DNA of 57,713 bases from Thermoguttaceae bacterium. Its GTDB lineage: Bacteria; Planctomycetota; Planctomycetia; Pirellulales; Thermoguttaceae. The notes beneath the pieces were generated by a model. It saw only the letters and a program-made list of their open reading frames with translations. It had not been told where the DNA came from and ran no database searches. The stretch spans positions 1-57,713 of the forward strand of contig JAGBAA010000044.1 in NCBI GenBank assembly GCA_017939795.1, in the 5' to 3' direction. Position 1 is the first letter of the stretch; each line of letters opens with the position of its first letter. Shown one piece after another: positions 20,901 through 27,409 of the stretch. The position numbers and the translations under genes were made by a program.

Positions 20901-21377
20901 CTTCCGGACGGCTTCTGCATAACGTCCCATTTCTGAGAAATTTTGAGCGTCTGCCATCGCACGCCGCAGTTCGCGGGGCGGTTTCGGAAAAACGAGATCC
21001 GACGCGGTACGCGTTCCATCATCTCCATCTTCCGTATTTTCTTCCGCATCCTCAGCGGCGGGAACATCGTTCGGTTCTGCATTTACCTGGCCAGACTTCT
21101 CCGCAGCAGGTTCCGCAGGTTTCTTTTCCGCATTCCCATTCCCTGCCGGAACTCCCGCCGCAGGCAGCTCTTCCGCATAAACGGAAACCGGAAACCAGGC
21201 CGGATCCTTTCCAATGAGATCCTGCAGAATAACTCCCGAACCGTCATTCCCAGGGGACGTAAGCCTCGGATCCGTCAGTTCCCCTACACCCAAACAAAAA
21301 AGAACCCCCCAAAGCCCCCAAACGGCTGAATTTCGTGTCTGATGCAGGAAAGCGGCCAAAATGTGTGTTCTGTTCAT
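14919..21377 (-). CDS. Giant exported PQQ-type beta-propeller protein with coiled-coil C-terminus
   Basis: The product has about 2,152 residues from the ATG at 21377; a TTG four codons upstream (21389) is possible. An N-terminal hydrophobic stretch acts as signal or anchor. An acidic Ala/Glu-rich segment follows, then TPR-like helices (about 140-420, for example AFLMGLYLLDQHQAASARSLFQKLHRI). A first PQQ-type propeller spans about 450-880 (LSCVDLQTGKKLWAVPG, LLALDPKTGGVRWSQEL, LVCLDVLTGRKVWMQTV), without the ligands of true quinoprotein dehydrogenases. A largely helical region follows, then a second propeller-like region near 1700-2000 (VFDPRTGKMVFLRSFP, IDIWDLETGQCVTV). A coiled coil (about 2020-2110) and an acidic tail end the protein. 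A scaffold or sensor function is inferred only. Confidence 0.8.
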   Translation of the reverse strand: MNRTHILAAFLHQTRNSAVWGLWGVLFCLGVGELTDPRLTSPGNDGSGVILQDLIGKDPAWFPVSVYAEELPAAGVPAGNGNAEKKPAEPAAEKSGQVNAEPNDVPAAEDAEENTEDGDDGTRTASDLVFPKPPRELRRAMADAQNFSEMGRYAEAVRKIDQILGNREDYFFLIDETSEADASEQADGGTVLEMNEMADGTADEAAFDQLFGSLKQEAEHLLAEFPREGRELYEMEFGVTARLMLEDGVTQGRPELISEAAQRYFFTQAGSEAAFLMGLYLLDQHQAASARSLFQKLHRIPQIRKRFEPGLSLCLAASCFALERQEEGLAVLREAEKESEIRWADVELGGKPLAEVLGGSVGHPGQQDALARLLQKEFGLAGTETVGSLLRSWQLLVRNQARSVDLGEVSMPILTPIWESFLVDSPEGRILAALQNEKRLRPFSSVPQWPTHSPLVVGDSVLMRTAWNLSCVDLQTGKKLWAVPGADYREVREQLQALEASEVAISSGDRSDPIRQLMSGLLQHQIWGEGIYGDLASDGECVFCIEDTIYRYVPIPNSVLLQRMEPANASAGENAEPDPGTVPNRLACYDIRTGKLLWHLGGNPERWSLEEGGTMFLGVPLCVNETLYVLGQKNGMVRLLALDPKTGGVRWSQELCLASSVPQTEPTVCTPRFCSGVLVCPTPNHVLIGVDPSARKVLWGNIYEEPRSADEMAFFESRRGFLIQAQPQRTPGSEIVSVGGKVLYWGNGGKLVCLDVLTGRKVWMQTVGMSTGYIAFADEEKCILVQENGLKSLSMKDGNPSRNFTELPGPVVGRGFLADGKLHLPLKDGTIVRFSLAEWKIDGSSRLLETGTLGNLVPAGDFVLSQSAFAASAYLQKKGVGGFLARIREKDPHSPEAIHVEAAQLWEQGKRMEAVELLKTGGVFTRERLKICVLEAIGVPAEIVGENAVEEAAETEPDGGLTDETVQEWFALMETAEEQNLFCRRMIRRMESEKRWSEMLRWVRAALKTGNGMKVSFVGNVLETVEDAAAAETETVSRGQNVSVSFKGAGEGSAEGIRYFEVPIAASREFLEKTLKTETDTKTIPQEERSSVRSREEKRLAVKQNFEIEQIFRKFGTVKLFQTPDVWLGETLSGMLRSMPAEEPASAEIAEWAESEYSRLTAELQKLENMKTSGKSAESGGTVLRMLSEDPNDSSDPSRESQNDASANADIWSAGSVSSGRELQKKFAVFAIRFPFRAEKKDFRDSFVRLLKITRDTAAMESLVFQTESTTQEAAQCLVSIFMEMGESIRAALYVRWLEKHFPDEKLFDGKTAAEWRLALDAEHPVRKFLDLERTEFPAGKITVRAEKFQDDFRNGGTDGLAHGEELFSLLVENGPNQTPFAGMQFRAARNFRSLVLCEDPLGRILAKSELEPFSFAGGAGNIWLMDAHLRPEFSGTSLGLTEGGTLSVFQIPLRLNGTEKAFVPALRTFLPTPIERKLDLEPFLLPLAAEIREELSDLHMNALKVQKTRFSPFVHLLQTADEMLFAAAPESGLPLWYCDTAKRSFFLTPLENERFQADCGQMECRKEEFFLQCFAKLWKPASMEISIDRETVSSLNETGPIADSAERLAENGDGTASQTGGTVSGKNSPGVSDDFVPFVRLEDISSAELADLLIRKGVKEETALRAESRRTVPVFDPRTGKMVFLRSFPDFGRCFRLGNGVFLIGDAALGFGKFVLAEQKFEWFLMPSDALLASENVPFYFNDQFGMEVPGCVCFVNARDQIDIWDLETGQCVTVSFPEIDETTLVGASGKKVHWNADGAILPVVLPDADGNFTVALTHAEDWIDPALLAGSSSAGGDGETLKDAPEADGSKSEDETDAEEAETDAVNADSEDVVLAEDQGNCLPPDSDERTFALNHALLCRFDAQGKPLWEKSVFVERSFLVGHLPSKLPILCLAHQAHRQGENLRSTQEFLALRLLDRRCGRFIYDAQLPLQSISRVWGDPLAKRAEILLTDQRLVLEFSEEAYGTESIALNDQRAYLAAQVKRREDELSKSRRFQKGLEEQIRQEKIEFERRTDSTADEKAFFAKRVESIEQNIEQYRAYILKEEKEIQKLKDQLDAEIRRLGPLESEDDGVNAGKTAPETEKTVSKMEYPSGQTEGADTKMGEESVE

Positions 21378-21444
21378 GGAAAACCCCAAAAAGTCTGAAA
21401 CGAAGACAGAGGAAGGAATTCAGGATCCGATCCAACGGCATCCT

Positions 21445-21473
21445 ATCATAGCAGATTTTCGCATTGGAATCAA
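21445..21473 (-). promoter_or_regulatory. Promoter of the giant-propeller / prenyltransferase-repeat operon
   Basis: On the minus strand TTGATT (21468-21473), a 17-bp spacer and TATGAT (21445-21450) lie about 70 bp before the start codon. Confidence 0.7.
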
Positions 21474-21567
21474 GTATCCAGACCCAAAATAACGCGCACA
21501 TTTTGCAAAATGAAGAAAAAATTTTAAATTTTCCTGAAAGAATCCTGAAAATCCCCCGGGAAGAAAC

Positions 21568-21595
21568 TTGACATAAATCCATAAATCCATAAAAT
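21568..21595 (+). promoter_or_regulatory. Promoter of galK
   Basis: A perfect TTGACA (21568-21573), a 16-bp spacer made of ATAAATCC units, and TAAAAT (21590-21595) lie 130 bp upstream of the galK ATG. Tandem units within a spacer could change promoter strength if the copy number varies. Confidence 0.78.
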
Positions 21596-21725
21596 AGAAA
21601 GAAGAATCGTTCAATTCAAATCATTTCCTGAGCTTCCGTCCCCCCCTCCGCTGTACTGGCGAATGGTACCGATGCAGAAAATCAGGAAATTCGACTTCCC
21701 CCAACAGACTACGAGGAATTTCCCA

Positions 21726-22910
21726 ATGTTCGAAAAACTCCTTCACGACGCAGGATCCGCTTTTCAGAAATATTTTGGCCGCGAACCGAAATGGACCGTG
21801 ACGGCACCGGGGCGCGTAAATATCATCGGTGAACATACAGACTACAATGACGGATTCGTCTTCCCGATGGCGATCGAACGCAATGTCGTCATTCTCGCAG
21901 CTCCTGCCCTCCCGGAAGATAAAGTCCCGGCCGGCTGCGCGAAGATCATCTCGACGGCCAAGCGCAATCCGGCGATCGTGAAGCTCTCCGGCAATATCAA
22001 GCCGGGCCCGCGTGTTGACTGGTTCGAGTACGTTCAGGGTGTCATCGCCGGATATCTGGCAGAAACTCCCTCTGTCCAGGCGGAGTCTTTCGTCGCAGTC
22101 ATCCACGCGAACGTTCCTCTTGGAGCGGCACTTTCGAGTTCCGCAGCCCTTGAGGTCGCCGTCGCGACACTCATTGAGACGATCACCGGCGCAGACGTCG
22201 ATCCAGTCCGCAAGGCGCTCATCTGCCAGAAAGCAGAACATGAATTCGCCAAAATGCCGTGCGGGATCATGGACCAGTTCATCTCCGCAATGGGCGCGAA
22301 AGACCACATCATGCTGCTGGACTGCCGCGACTATTCGACGAAACTCGTCCCCTTCACTACGCCGGATCTGAGCATCCTCATCATCAACAGCCGGGTAAAG
22401 CACCAGCTTTCCGGAAGCGAGTATCCGGAACGCCGTGCTGCGTGCCATGATTCCGCGAAGATCCTCGGCGTCGCGTCCCTGCGCGATTTAAGCATGGACC
22501 AGCTCGTTGCCGGAAAGGACCAGCTGACCGACGTTCAGTTCCGCCGCTGCCGTCACGTCGTGGGAGAGATCCAGCGCACGACGGATGCCGTCAAGGCGAT
22601 CGAAGCCGGAGACTATGAGCTGATGGGCCGTCTCATGTACGAGAGCCATGAATCACTGCGCGACGACTTTGAAGTCAGCTGCCGTGAACTCGACATTCTG
22701 GTCGAAGCGGCCCGAAAGGTCGGCATCGAAGGCGGCGTTTACGGTTCCCGAATGACGGGAGGCGGATTTGGAGGATGCACCGTTTCGCTCATTCAGACAG
22801 CGAAAACCGATTCCATCATCGAGACGATTCGCGCGGACTACAAAGCGGCGACTGGAATCGACGCAGACCTGTTCGTCACTCGTCCCGCAGCGGGAGCGCG
22901 TCAGCTTTAA
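21726..22910 (+). CDS. galK: Galactokinase
   Basis: The product has 394 residues from the ATG at 21726, chosen because GAGGA lies 9 nt upstream; ATGs at 21663 and 21672 lack a ribosome site and would add a non-conserved leader. It phosphorylates alpha-D-galactose at O1 with ATP in the Leloir pathway. All GHMP-kinase signatures are present: PGRVNIIGEHTDYN (about 29-41, the galactokinase family signature), PLGAALSSSAA (131-141, phosphate-binding loop), CGIMDQF (179-185, with catalytic D183) and TGGGFGG (344-350). Length is normal for the family. It is monocistronic or leads the downstream beta-helix gene, with a hairpin at 22922-22968 between. No galT or galE is adjacent. Confidence 0.96.
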   Translation: MFEKLLHDAGSAFQKYFGREPKWTVTAPGRVNIIGEHTDYNDGFVFPMAIERNVVILAAPALPEDKVPAGCAKIISTAKRNPAIVKLSGNIKPGPRVDWFEYVQGVIAGYLAETPSVQAESFVAVIHANVPLGAALSSSAALEVAVATLIETITGADVDPVRKALICQKAEHEFAKMPCGIMDQFISAMGAKDHIMLLDCRDYSTKLVPFTTPDLSILIINSRVKHQLSGSEYPERRAACHDSAKILGVASLRDLSMDQLVAGKDQLTDVQFRRCRHVVGEIQRTTDAVKAIEAGDYELMGRLMYESHESLRDDFEVSCRELDILVEAARKVGIEGGVYGSRMTGGGFGGCTVSLIQTAKTDSIIETIRADYKAATGIDADLFVTRPAAGARQL

Positions 22911-22921
22911 GTTTCTGAAAT

Positions 22922-22968
22922 CAGGCGAGCTGGAAAGGACCTCCAGCCATCCCTTTCCAGCTTGCCTG
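22922..22968 (+). terminator. Strong hairpin after galK
   Basis: Arms 22922-22938 and 22952-22968 pair over 17 bp with a single G-U. The hairpin starts 12 nt after the galK stop. No T-run follows, so it may be a Rho-dependent or partial terminator, or an mRNA 3'-end stabiliser, rather than a classical intrinsic terminator. Confidence 0.6.
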
Positions 22969-23084
22969 CTTCCTCCGCATCTCCGGAATTCGGACAGTCT
23001 CGCGGATCTCATTCAAAGCCGTCAGGTGGCCTCCCCATCCCTCCCCATTCATCCCCATTTCCCACCTAAACCAAGGAGACGCAC

Positions 23085-24875
23085 ATGAAAAAAACTGCCA
23101 TTTTCGCCATCCTCTGTACTGCATTACTGACCGTTTCGCAGACGTTCGGCACGACCTATTTCGTTTCGCCTTCCGGAAATGATGAAAACGACGGCAAAAG
23201 TGCCAAAACTCCCTGGGCATCGATCGCCCGAGTGAATTCTGCGGAAGAGATCCAGCCCGGCGACGAGATCCTCTGGAAACGCGGCGGGATCTGGCGCGGT
23301 GTTCTTCTTCCGCATTCCGGCGAGCCGGGAAAACCGGTCCGCTATGGAGCTTACGGTGACCCGCAGAAAGCCAAGCCGACATTTTACGGTTCCGTAGATG
23401 CGTCAACAGAATCGAGCTGGACGGAAGAGGCTCCCAACATCTGGGCAACGCGCGAAATGGAAACGGAGATCCTCGGAGATGTTCCCGCCCATTTTGACCA
23501 GCAGTGGAGCATTTACCGTGAACCGGAGATCCGCTGCCCAATGGTCTCCATATTCGAGAACGGAGTGCGGAAACTCACGTTCGACTGTACGTATGGCGGA
23601 AAGACCCGCAATCAGATCCAGGTCTGGGGACCGGAACTTAAAGAAAAAGATCTTCCCCAAACGATGCTTCTGAAACTCCGTGTCCGCGCGAACTGTGAAA
23701 TGACGCTCAGCGGTCCAGCCATCTCTCTTCAGAAAGCTCCATGGACCACAAAAGCCGTCAGCCCCGCACTGAAAGTCGGGACGGAATGGCAAACGGTGGA
23801 ACTGCTGATGGACGTCAACGACACGAAACTGCCGCAAGAAGGAGACTACCGATTCGTCTGGCACTGGAGCATCGGCGGAATGCCGGCGAATTCGCGGCTT
23901 GAGGCGGAATTCCTCAGCCTGAAAGAGGTTCGGGTCGACCGGTCCCTCTTTCTCCCCGTGGATGTCGGGAACATCATTTTCGACCACGGGAATTTTACCA
24001 AATACCATCGCTGCGGCTTCAAAAAATGGAAGATGGAAGACCTGAAGGCCCCGGGCGACTACTTCTACGATCCGGAAAAATGCCGGGTGTTCCTCTACTG
24101 GGACGAAAATCCCGGCAAAACCTGCGAAAGCATTGAACTCGCCATCCGCACTACCGTCGTGAACCAGTCCCACGTCCATGACGTCATCTACGAGGACATC
24201 GCGGTCGCCTACGGCGCGGCTCACGGTTTCGGCGGCATCAATACGGCAAGGCTGACGATTCGGAGATGCGATCTCTACTATATCGGAGGCGGACACCAGT
24301 TCACCCACGAAAACGGCACACCCGTCCGCTTCGGAAATGCGATCGAGTTCTGGAATTCCGCAGAAGACTGCCTCGTCGAAAAATGCCGGATCCGGGAAGT
24401 CTACGATGCCGCACTGACCAACCAGGGAAAGGGAACGAAGGACGCGCCCTCCAACCAGGTGCGGATCACGTATCGTGAAAACTGGATCGAAAATTCCGAG
24501 TATTCCTTCGAGTACTGGAACCGCGGCGGAAAGACCGAGGACATTCTCTTTGAGAAAAACATATGCCGGAACGCCGGCGTCTGCTGGTCCCACACGCAGC
24601 GTCCGGATCCCAACGGCGGACATCTGATGTTCTACCAGAACTCGGCAGAAACCAAAAATTTCATCGTGCGGGACAATATTTTCCACGATTCCACGGAAGT
24701 CTGTCTTCGAATGGAAAACGACTGGCTGGCCGGTCTGAAAATGGAGCGAAACGACTACCGTCAACATCCAGGAGCACCGATCATCCGATGGCTCGGCAAG
24801 AACTATTTCGATGCTGAAGATTTTAGCGAATGGCAAAAAATCAGCGGGCAGGACGCCGATTCCACCGCGCAATGA
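23085..24875 (+). CDS. Exported right-handed beta-helix protein
   Basis: The product has 596 residues, with an AAGGAG site upstream and a signal peptide ending near TFG-T. The mature N-terminus has the TYFVSPSGNDENDGKSAKTPWASIARVN signature of exported beta-helix enzymes. A beta-sandwich insert around 190-295 (LLKLRVRANCEMTLSGPAISL, WQTVELLMDVNDTKLP) resembles a carbohydrate-binding module. The C-terminal half has beta-helix rungs (VHDVIYEDIAVAYG, RLTIRRCDLYYIGG, TEDILFEKNICRNAG, NFIVRDNIFHDS). It is related in design to the protein at 7052-9232 but not closely similar in sequence. It probably binds or cleaves a polysaccharide; no catalytic residue is assigned. A thioredoxin-like gene follows in the same orientation after 61 bp. 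Confidence 0.8.
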   Translation: MKKTAIFAILCTALLTVSQTFGTTYFVSPSGNDENDGKSAKTPWASIARVNSAEEIQPGDEILWKRGGIWRGVLLPHSGEPGKPVRYGAYGDPQKAKPTFYGSVDASTESSWTEEAPNIWATREMETEILGDVPAHFDQQWSIYREPEIRCPMVSIFENGVRKLTFDCTYGGKTRNQIQVWGPELKEKDLPQTMLLKLRVRANCEMTLSGPAISLQKAPWTTKAVSPALKVGTEWQTVELLMDVNDTKLPQEGDYRFVWHWSIGGMPANSRLEAEFLSLKEVRVDRSLFLPVDVGNIIFDHGNFTKYHRCGFKKWKMEDLKAPGDYFYDPEKCRVFLYWDENPGKTCESIELAIRTTVVNQSHVHDVIYEDIAVAYGAAHGFGGINTARLTIRRCDLYYIGGGHQFTHENGTPVRFGNAIEFWNSAEDCLVEKCRIREVYDAALTNQGKGTKDAPSNQVRITYRENWIENSEYSFEYWNRGGKTEDILFEKNICRNAGVCWSHTQRPDPNGGHLMFYQNSAETKNFIVRDNIFHDSTEVCLRMENDWLAGLKMERNDYRQHPGAPIIRWLGKNYFDAEDFSEWQKISGQDADSTAQ

Positions 24876-24936
24876 GTCCAAAAGACATCCGGCCCCTCAT
24901 TCAGTACATTCCCCCATTCATTCAGGAGATCCGATC

Positions 24937-25755
24937 ATGAAAAAATTCATTCATTCCATAAATCAGGCGAAAAAATCTTTCGTCTTCCATTTTCCGAAAC
25001 TCCTCATCGCAACGGGAATGCTTTCGTTTTCCTGCATGTCCGCGTTCACGGCAGAAGGGGACCGCGGCGGCGATGATTTCACTCCAACGCTCGTCGGACC
25101 GCTTTCCATGCCGTCCGTCGTGACGGGTGAGCCGGCCAAATCCGTCGAAAGTTCTCCGGTAGAAGCCGCTAATCCCGGCACGCTCTTCCATCCCCAGCGT
25201 CAGCCGTCGAAAAATCTCTGGGCCGACTCCTGGCTTTTCATGCCGGTCCCGCTTCTTGATTCCCGCGGAAAGATCCAGGAAGAAAACGAAGCAACTGAAA
25301 ATCTGACGGCAAAAGAACGCCTTGAGAAATTCATACTGGTCGATGAATGGTACGGAGCCGCTCCGCCTTCGCTGGAAGGAAAGTACGTTCTGGTCGACTT
25401 CTCCGCGTCGTGGTGCCCAGCCTGTCGGCGTGAGATCGTGGAACTGAATCACTGGTTCGAGAAATTCGGTGAAGAACTCATCGTCATTTCCATCTACGAA
25501 ACGGACCGGGTCTCGATCGACAATCTGAGCGGCCAATACAAAGGCAAGGACCTGAAATACTACGTCGGCATCGACATGAAACGCAGGACGGCCAACGCAC
25601 TGGGAGTCTTTGGGATCCCTCATGCCGTTCTCGTGGAACCGCTCTATGGCGGCGTCATCTGGGAGGGAATGCCGAATCAGCCGGGCTATGAACTCACGGA
25701 TGAGATCATTGAGAAAGTCCTCTCCGTCGGACGCAGAATGAACGCGCAAAAATAG
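24937..25755 (+). CDS. Exported thioredoxin-like (TlpA/ResA-type) protein
   Basis: The product has 272 residues from the ATG at 24937, selected because AGGAG (24924-24928) precedes it; the open frame upstream overlaps the previous gene. The N-terminus is a signal or anchor segment (LLIATGMLSFSCMSAFTAEG). A poorly conserved linker reaches about residue 145, followed by a thioredoxin fold with active site WCPAC (159-163) in LVDFSASWCPACRREIVEL, and the cis-Pro region GIPHAVLVEP. Proteins of this type reduce or exchange disulfides, or hold redox-active cysteines, in the periplasm. The CPAC dipeptide is less common than the CEPC or CGPC of TlpA and thioredoxin. The partner is unknown. Confidence 0.83.
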   Translation: MKKFIHSINQAKKSFVFHFPKLLIATGMLSFSCMSAFTAEGDRGGDDFTPTLVGPLSMPSVVTGEPAKSVESSPVEAANPGTLFHPQRQPSKNLWADSWLFMPVPLLDSRGKIQEENEATENLTAKERLEKFILVDEWYGAAPPSLEGKYVLVDFSASWCPACRREIVELNHWFEKFGEELIVISIYETDRVSIDNLSGQYKGKDLKYYVGIDMKRRTANALGVFGIPHAVLVEPLYGGVIWEGMPNQPGYELTDEIIEKVLSVGRRMNAQK

Positions 25756-25820
25756 AGCGGCACTCTCCCGAGTCCTCAAGACGCGGGATCTGGGTCCTCT
25801 TTCCTGCACCGCCATAAAGA

Positions 25821-25867
25821 AACGTGACGCAGTACCGGATCAAGTCCTGTTCTGCCTCACGTTTTTT
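25821..25867. terminator. Terminator between convergent genes
   Basis: A 12-bp stem with one mismatch (25821-25832 and 25852-25863) ends in six T on the plus strand. It lies between the thioredoxin-like gene (plus) and the PfkB kinase gene (minus), and may stop transcription from both sides, better on the plus strand. Confidence 0.78.
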
Positions 25868-25870
25868 CAC

Positions 25871-27073
25871 TCACGCGATCTTTACGGTCGTTTCGGCACC
25901 GACGTCTTCCGGATGGAGCCGGCTTTCCCGAAGATTCCATTTTCTGGACCGGCTCAAAACCTCCTCCATGGAAGGAATGCCGCTGGTCGCGTCCGCTTTC
26001 TGCACATTGCACGCTCCCACCGCAGCCGCAAACCGCAGCGTCTGTTTCGGCGGCCAGCAGTGAAGAAGGCCGGTCAGGAAGCCCGCGATCGTGCAGTCGC
26101 CGCTCCCAGTCGTTCCAGCGACGGGGACTTCATAGCATTGCGCCAGAAGTTTTCGGTCAGCCCATTGTGCCGCAATATTCCTGGGCATCTCTTCCGTGAT
26201 CCGAACCGGCTCTTTGGCAGTCCGCAGGTAGATCCCCTCATCTCCGAGCTTGATCCCGGCCGCCTCCACGCCAAAATCAAGCAGACGTTTCGCCAGGGCA
26301 TCGATCTCGGAAAACTCCAGAAGCGTCGCCGGATTCAACGTCTCGCCCGGTTTCATGACGGTACGGTGAAGGCGTCGTGAAACCTCTTCAAAACGCGCAC
26401 GGTCCAACATGAAAAGCGTCTCTTCGAGACTCGGCAGGTAAATGTCCACGAAAGGCAGGACCGTGCGGAACCAGTCCTCCCAATTCACTTTTCCTTCCGG
26501 TCCATCCGGGTCCGGCATGGTAACGTCAAGAGAAATGAGCGTCCCCATTTCCCGGATCTGCTCCAATTTCCGCGCAAATGCTTTCGGCTGCGTGTAGATC
26601 TCACGCATAAGCGTCGGATACCCGAAGTGAAGGAGCTTCACCCCTTCAAAACGCTCCGGATCCAGATCTTCCGGCGAAAAAGTATCGTTGGCCCCGGAAC
26701 AGTGCAGAAAGCACCGGTCCTGATGCGGTGGAGAAACCACGATCGTGTAGCTGCTCGTCTCCCCTTTTGACTGGATCATCCCCGACTCAAAATCCAAATG
26801 CTCCAATCCGGCCTCCTGAAATGCGCCGAGGATCGTTTTCGCAAGAAGATCTTCTCCGATCTTTCCCATCAGCATCGTCTCCATCCCAAGCCGAGCAAGC
26901 GCGATCCCGGTATTCGGTACCGCTCCGCCAAGCGCGATCGAAGCAGGACCGATCCGCAAAAGTCGGCCCGGAATGATGAACGATTCCTCCTCACCGCCCC
27001 CTTTCACTCCGCGGAGATCCGGAATGATATCCAGGCAGATATGCCCGGCCGCCGCGACTCGCACTTTCTCCAT
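25871..27073 (-). CDS. PfkB-family carbohydrate kinase
   Basis: The product has 400 residues from the ATG at 27073, preceded by AGGAGG; a start seven codons earlier (27094) overlaps that ribosome site. It has the ribokinase/PfkB fold: N-terminal GHICLDIIPDL, the substrate-site region GGAVPNTGIALARLG (about 49-63), SLDVTMPDPDG in the middle, and GTTGSGDCTIAGF (320-332) with the catalytic base D326 and anion hole. It is longer than ribokinase (about 310), with insertions near 100-140 and 285-315. It phosphorylates a sugar or sugar-like compound in the cytoplasm; the substrate cannot be read from sequence. It is a single transcript with its own promoter, convergent with the thioredoxin-like gene. 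Confidence 0.88.
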   Translation of the reverse strand: MEKVRVAAAGHICLDIIPDLRGVKGGGEEESFIIPGRLLRIGPASIALGGAVPNTGIALARLGMETMLMGKIGEDLLAKTILGAFQEAGLEHLDFESGMIQSKGETSSYTIVVSPPHQDRCFLHCSGANDTFSPEDLDPERFEGVKLLHFGYPTLMREIYTQPKAFARKLEQIREMGTLISLDVTMPDPDGPEGKVNWEDWFRTVLPFVDIYLPSLEETLFMLDRARFEEVSRRLHRTVMKPGETLNPATLLEFSEIDALAKRLLDFGVEAAGIKLGDEGIYLRTAKEPVRITEEMPRNIAAQWADRKLLAQCYEVPVAGTTGSGDCTIAGFLTGLLHCWPPKQTLRFAAAVGACNVQKADATSGIPSMEEVLSRSRKWNLRESRLHPEDVGAETTVKIA

Positions 27074-27129
27074 TTCACGCCTCCTGAAATACAAAATCTT
27101 TCACGAATTCAGCTCTTCGATTTCCCCAC

Positions 27130-27158
27130 AGTATACACGATTTCCTTTTTTTGTGCAA
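27130..27158 (-). promoter_or_regulatory. Promoter of the PfkB kinase gene
   Basis: On the minus strand TTGCAC (27153-27158), a 17-bp spacer and TATACT (27130-27135) lie about 57 bp before the start codon at 27073. Confidence 0.75.
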
Positions 27159-27238
27159 GGCGTCCCCAAAAAAATCTCCAAACGTGCCATCGGTACGGAC
27201 TTTTTTAGAAAAAATTTTAAAATTTTACATTTTCCTAC

Positions 27239-27267
27239 TTGCAGAAAAGCAAAATCTGGTATAAAAT
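27239..27267 (+). promoter_or_regulatory. Promoter of the bd-oxidase-like operon
   Basis: TTGCAG (27239-27244), a 17-bp spacer and TAAAAT (27262-27267), with an A/T-rich UP-element-like block at 27208-27226 just upstream of the -35. The leader to the ATG at 27410 is about 135 nt. Confidence 0.78.
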
Positions 27268-27328
27268 AGCATCCAGTTGATTTAGGGGAAATTCGATTTT
27301 CCTTCCCATTAAAATGAAATAAAAAATC

Positions 27329-27362
27329 GGAGAGAGCGATATTCGGCTTCTCCCGTTTTTCC
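27329..27362 (+). terminator. Terminator-like hairpin in the leader of the bd-oxidase-like operon
   Basis: GGAGA and AGC (27329-27337, one bulged G at 27334) pair with GCTTCTCC (27346-27353) around an 8-nt loop, and GTTTTT follows at 27355-27360. It sits between the promoter and the ribosome site GGAGG (27401-27405), so it could act as a transcription attenuator. No known riboswitch or leader peptide was recognised. Confidence 0.45.
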
Positions 27363-27409
27363 GTTAAGTTTACCGCCATATTCAAATCACTCAAACTCCC
27401 GGAGGTTTT

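Larger units (their letters stand above)
21378..21725. other. Divergent regulatory region between the giant-protein operon and galK
   Basis: This 348-bp region is without a gene. It contains back-to-back promoters (minus 21445-21473, plus 21568-21595), an A/T block GAAAAAATTTTAAATTTT at 21514-21532 upstream of the galK -35, and short tandem ATAAATCC units inside the galK promoter spacer (21573-21589). Confidence 0.65.
27074..27409. other. Divergent regulatory region between PfkB kinase and bd-oxidase-like genes
   Basis: This 336-bp region is without a gene. It holds a promoter in each direction (27130-27158 minus, 27239-27267 plus), an A/T block GAAAAAATTTTAAAATTTT directly upstream of the plus-strand -35 (27208-27226), and a terminator-like hairpin in the plus-strand leader (27329-27362). 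Confidence 0.65.
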
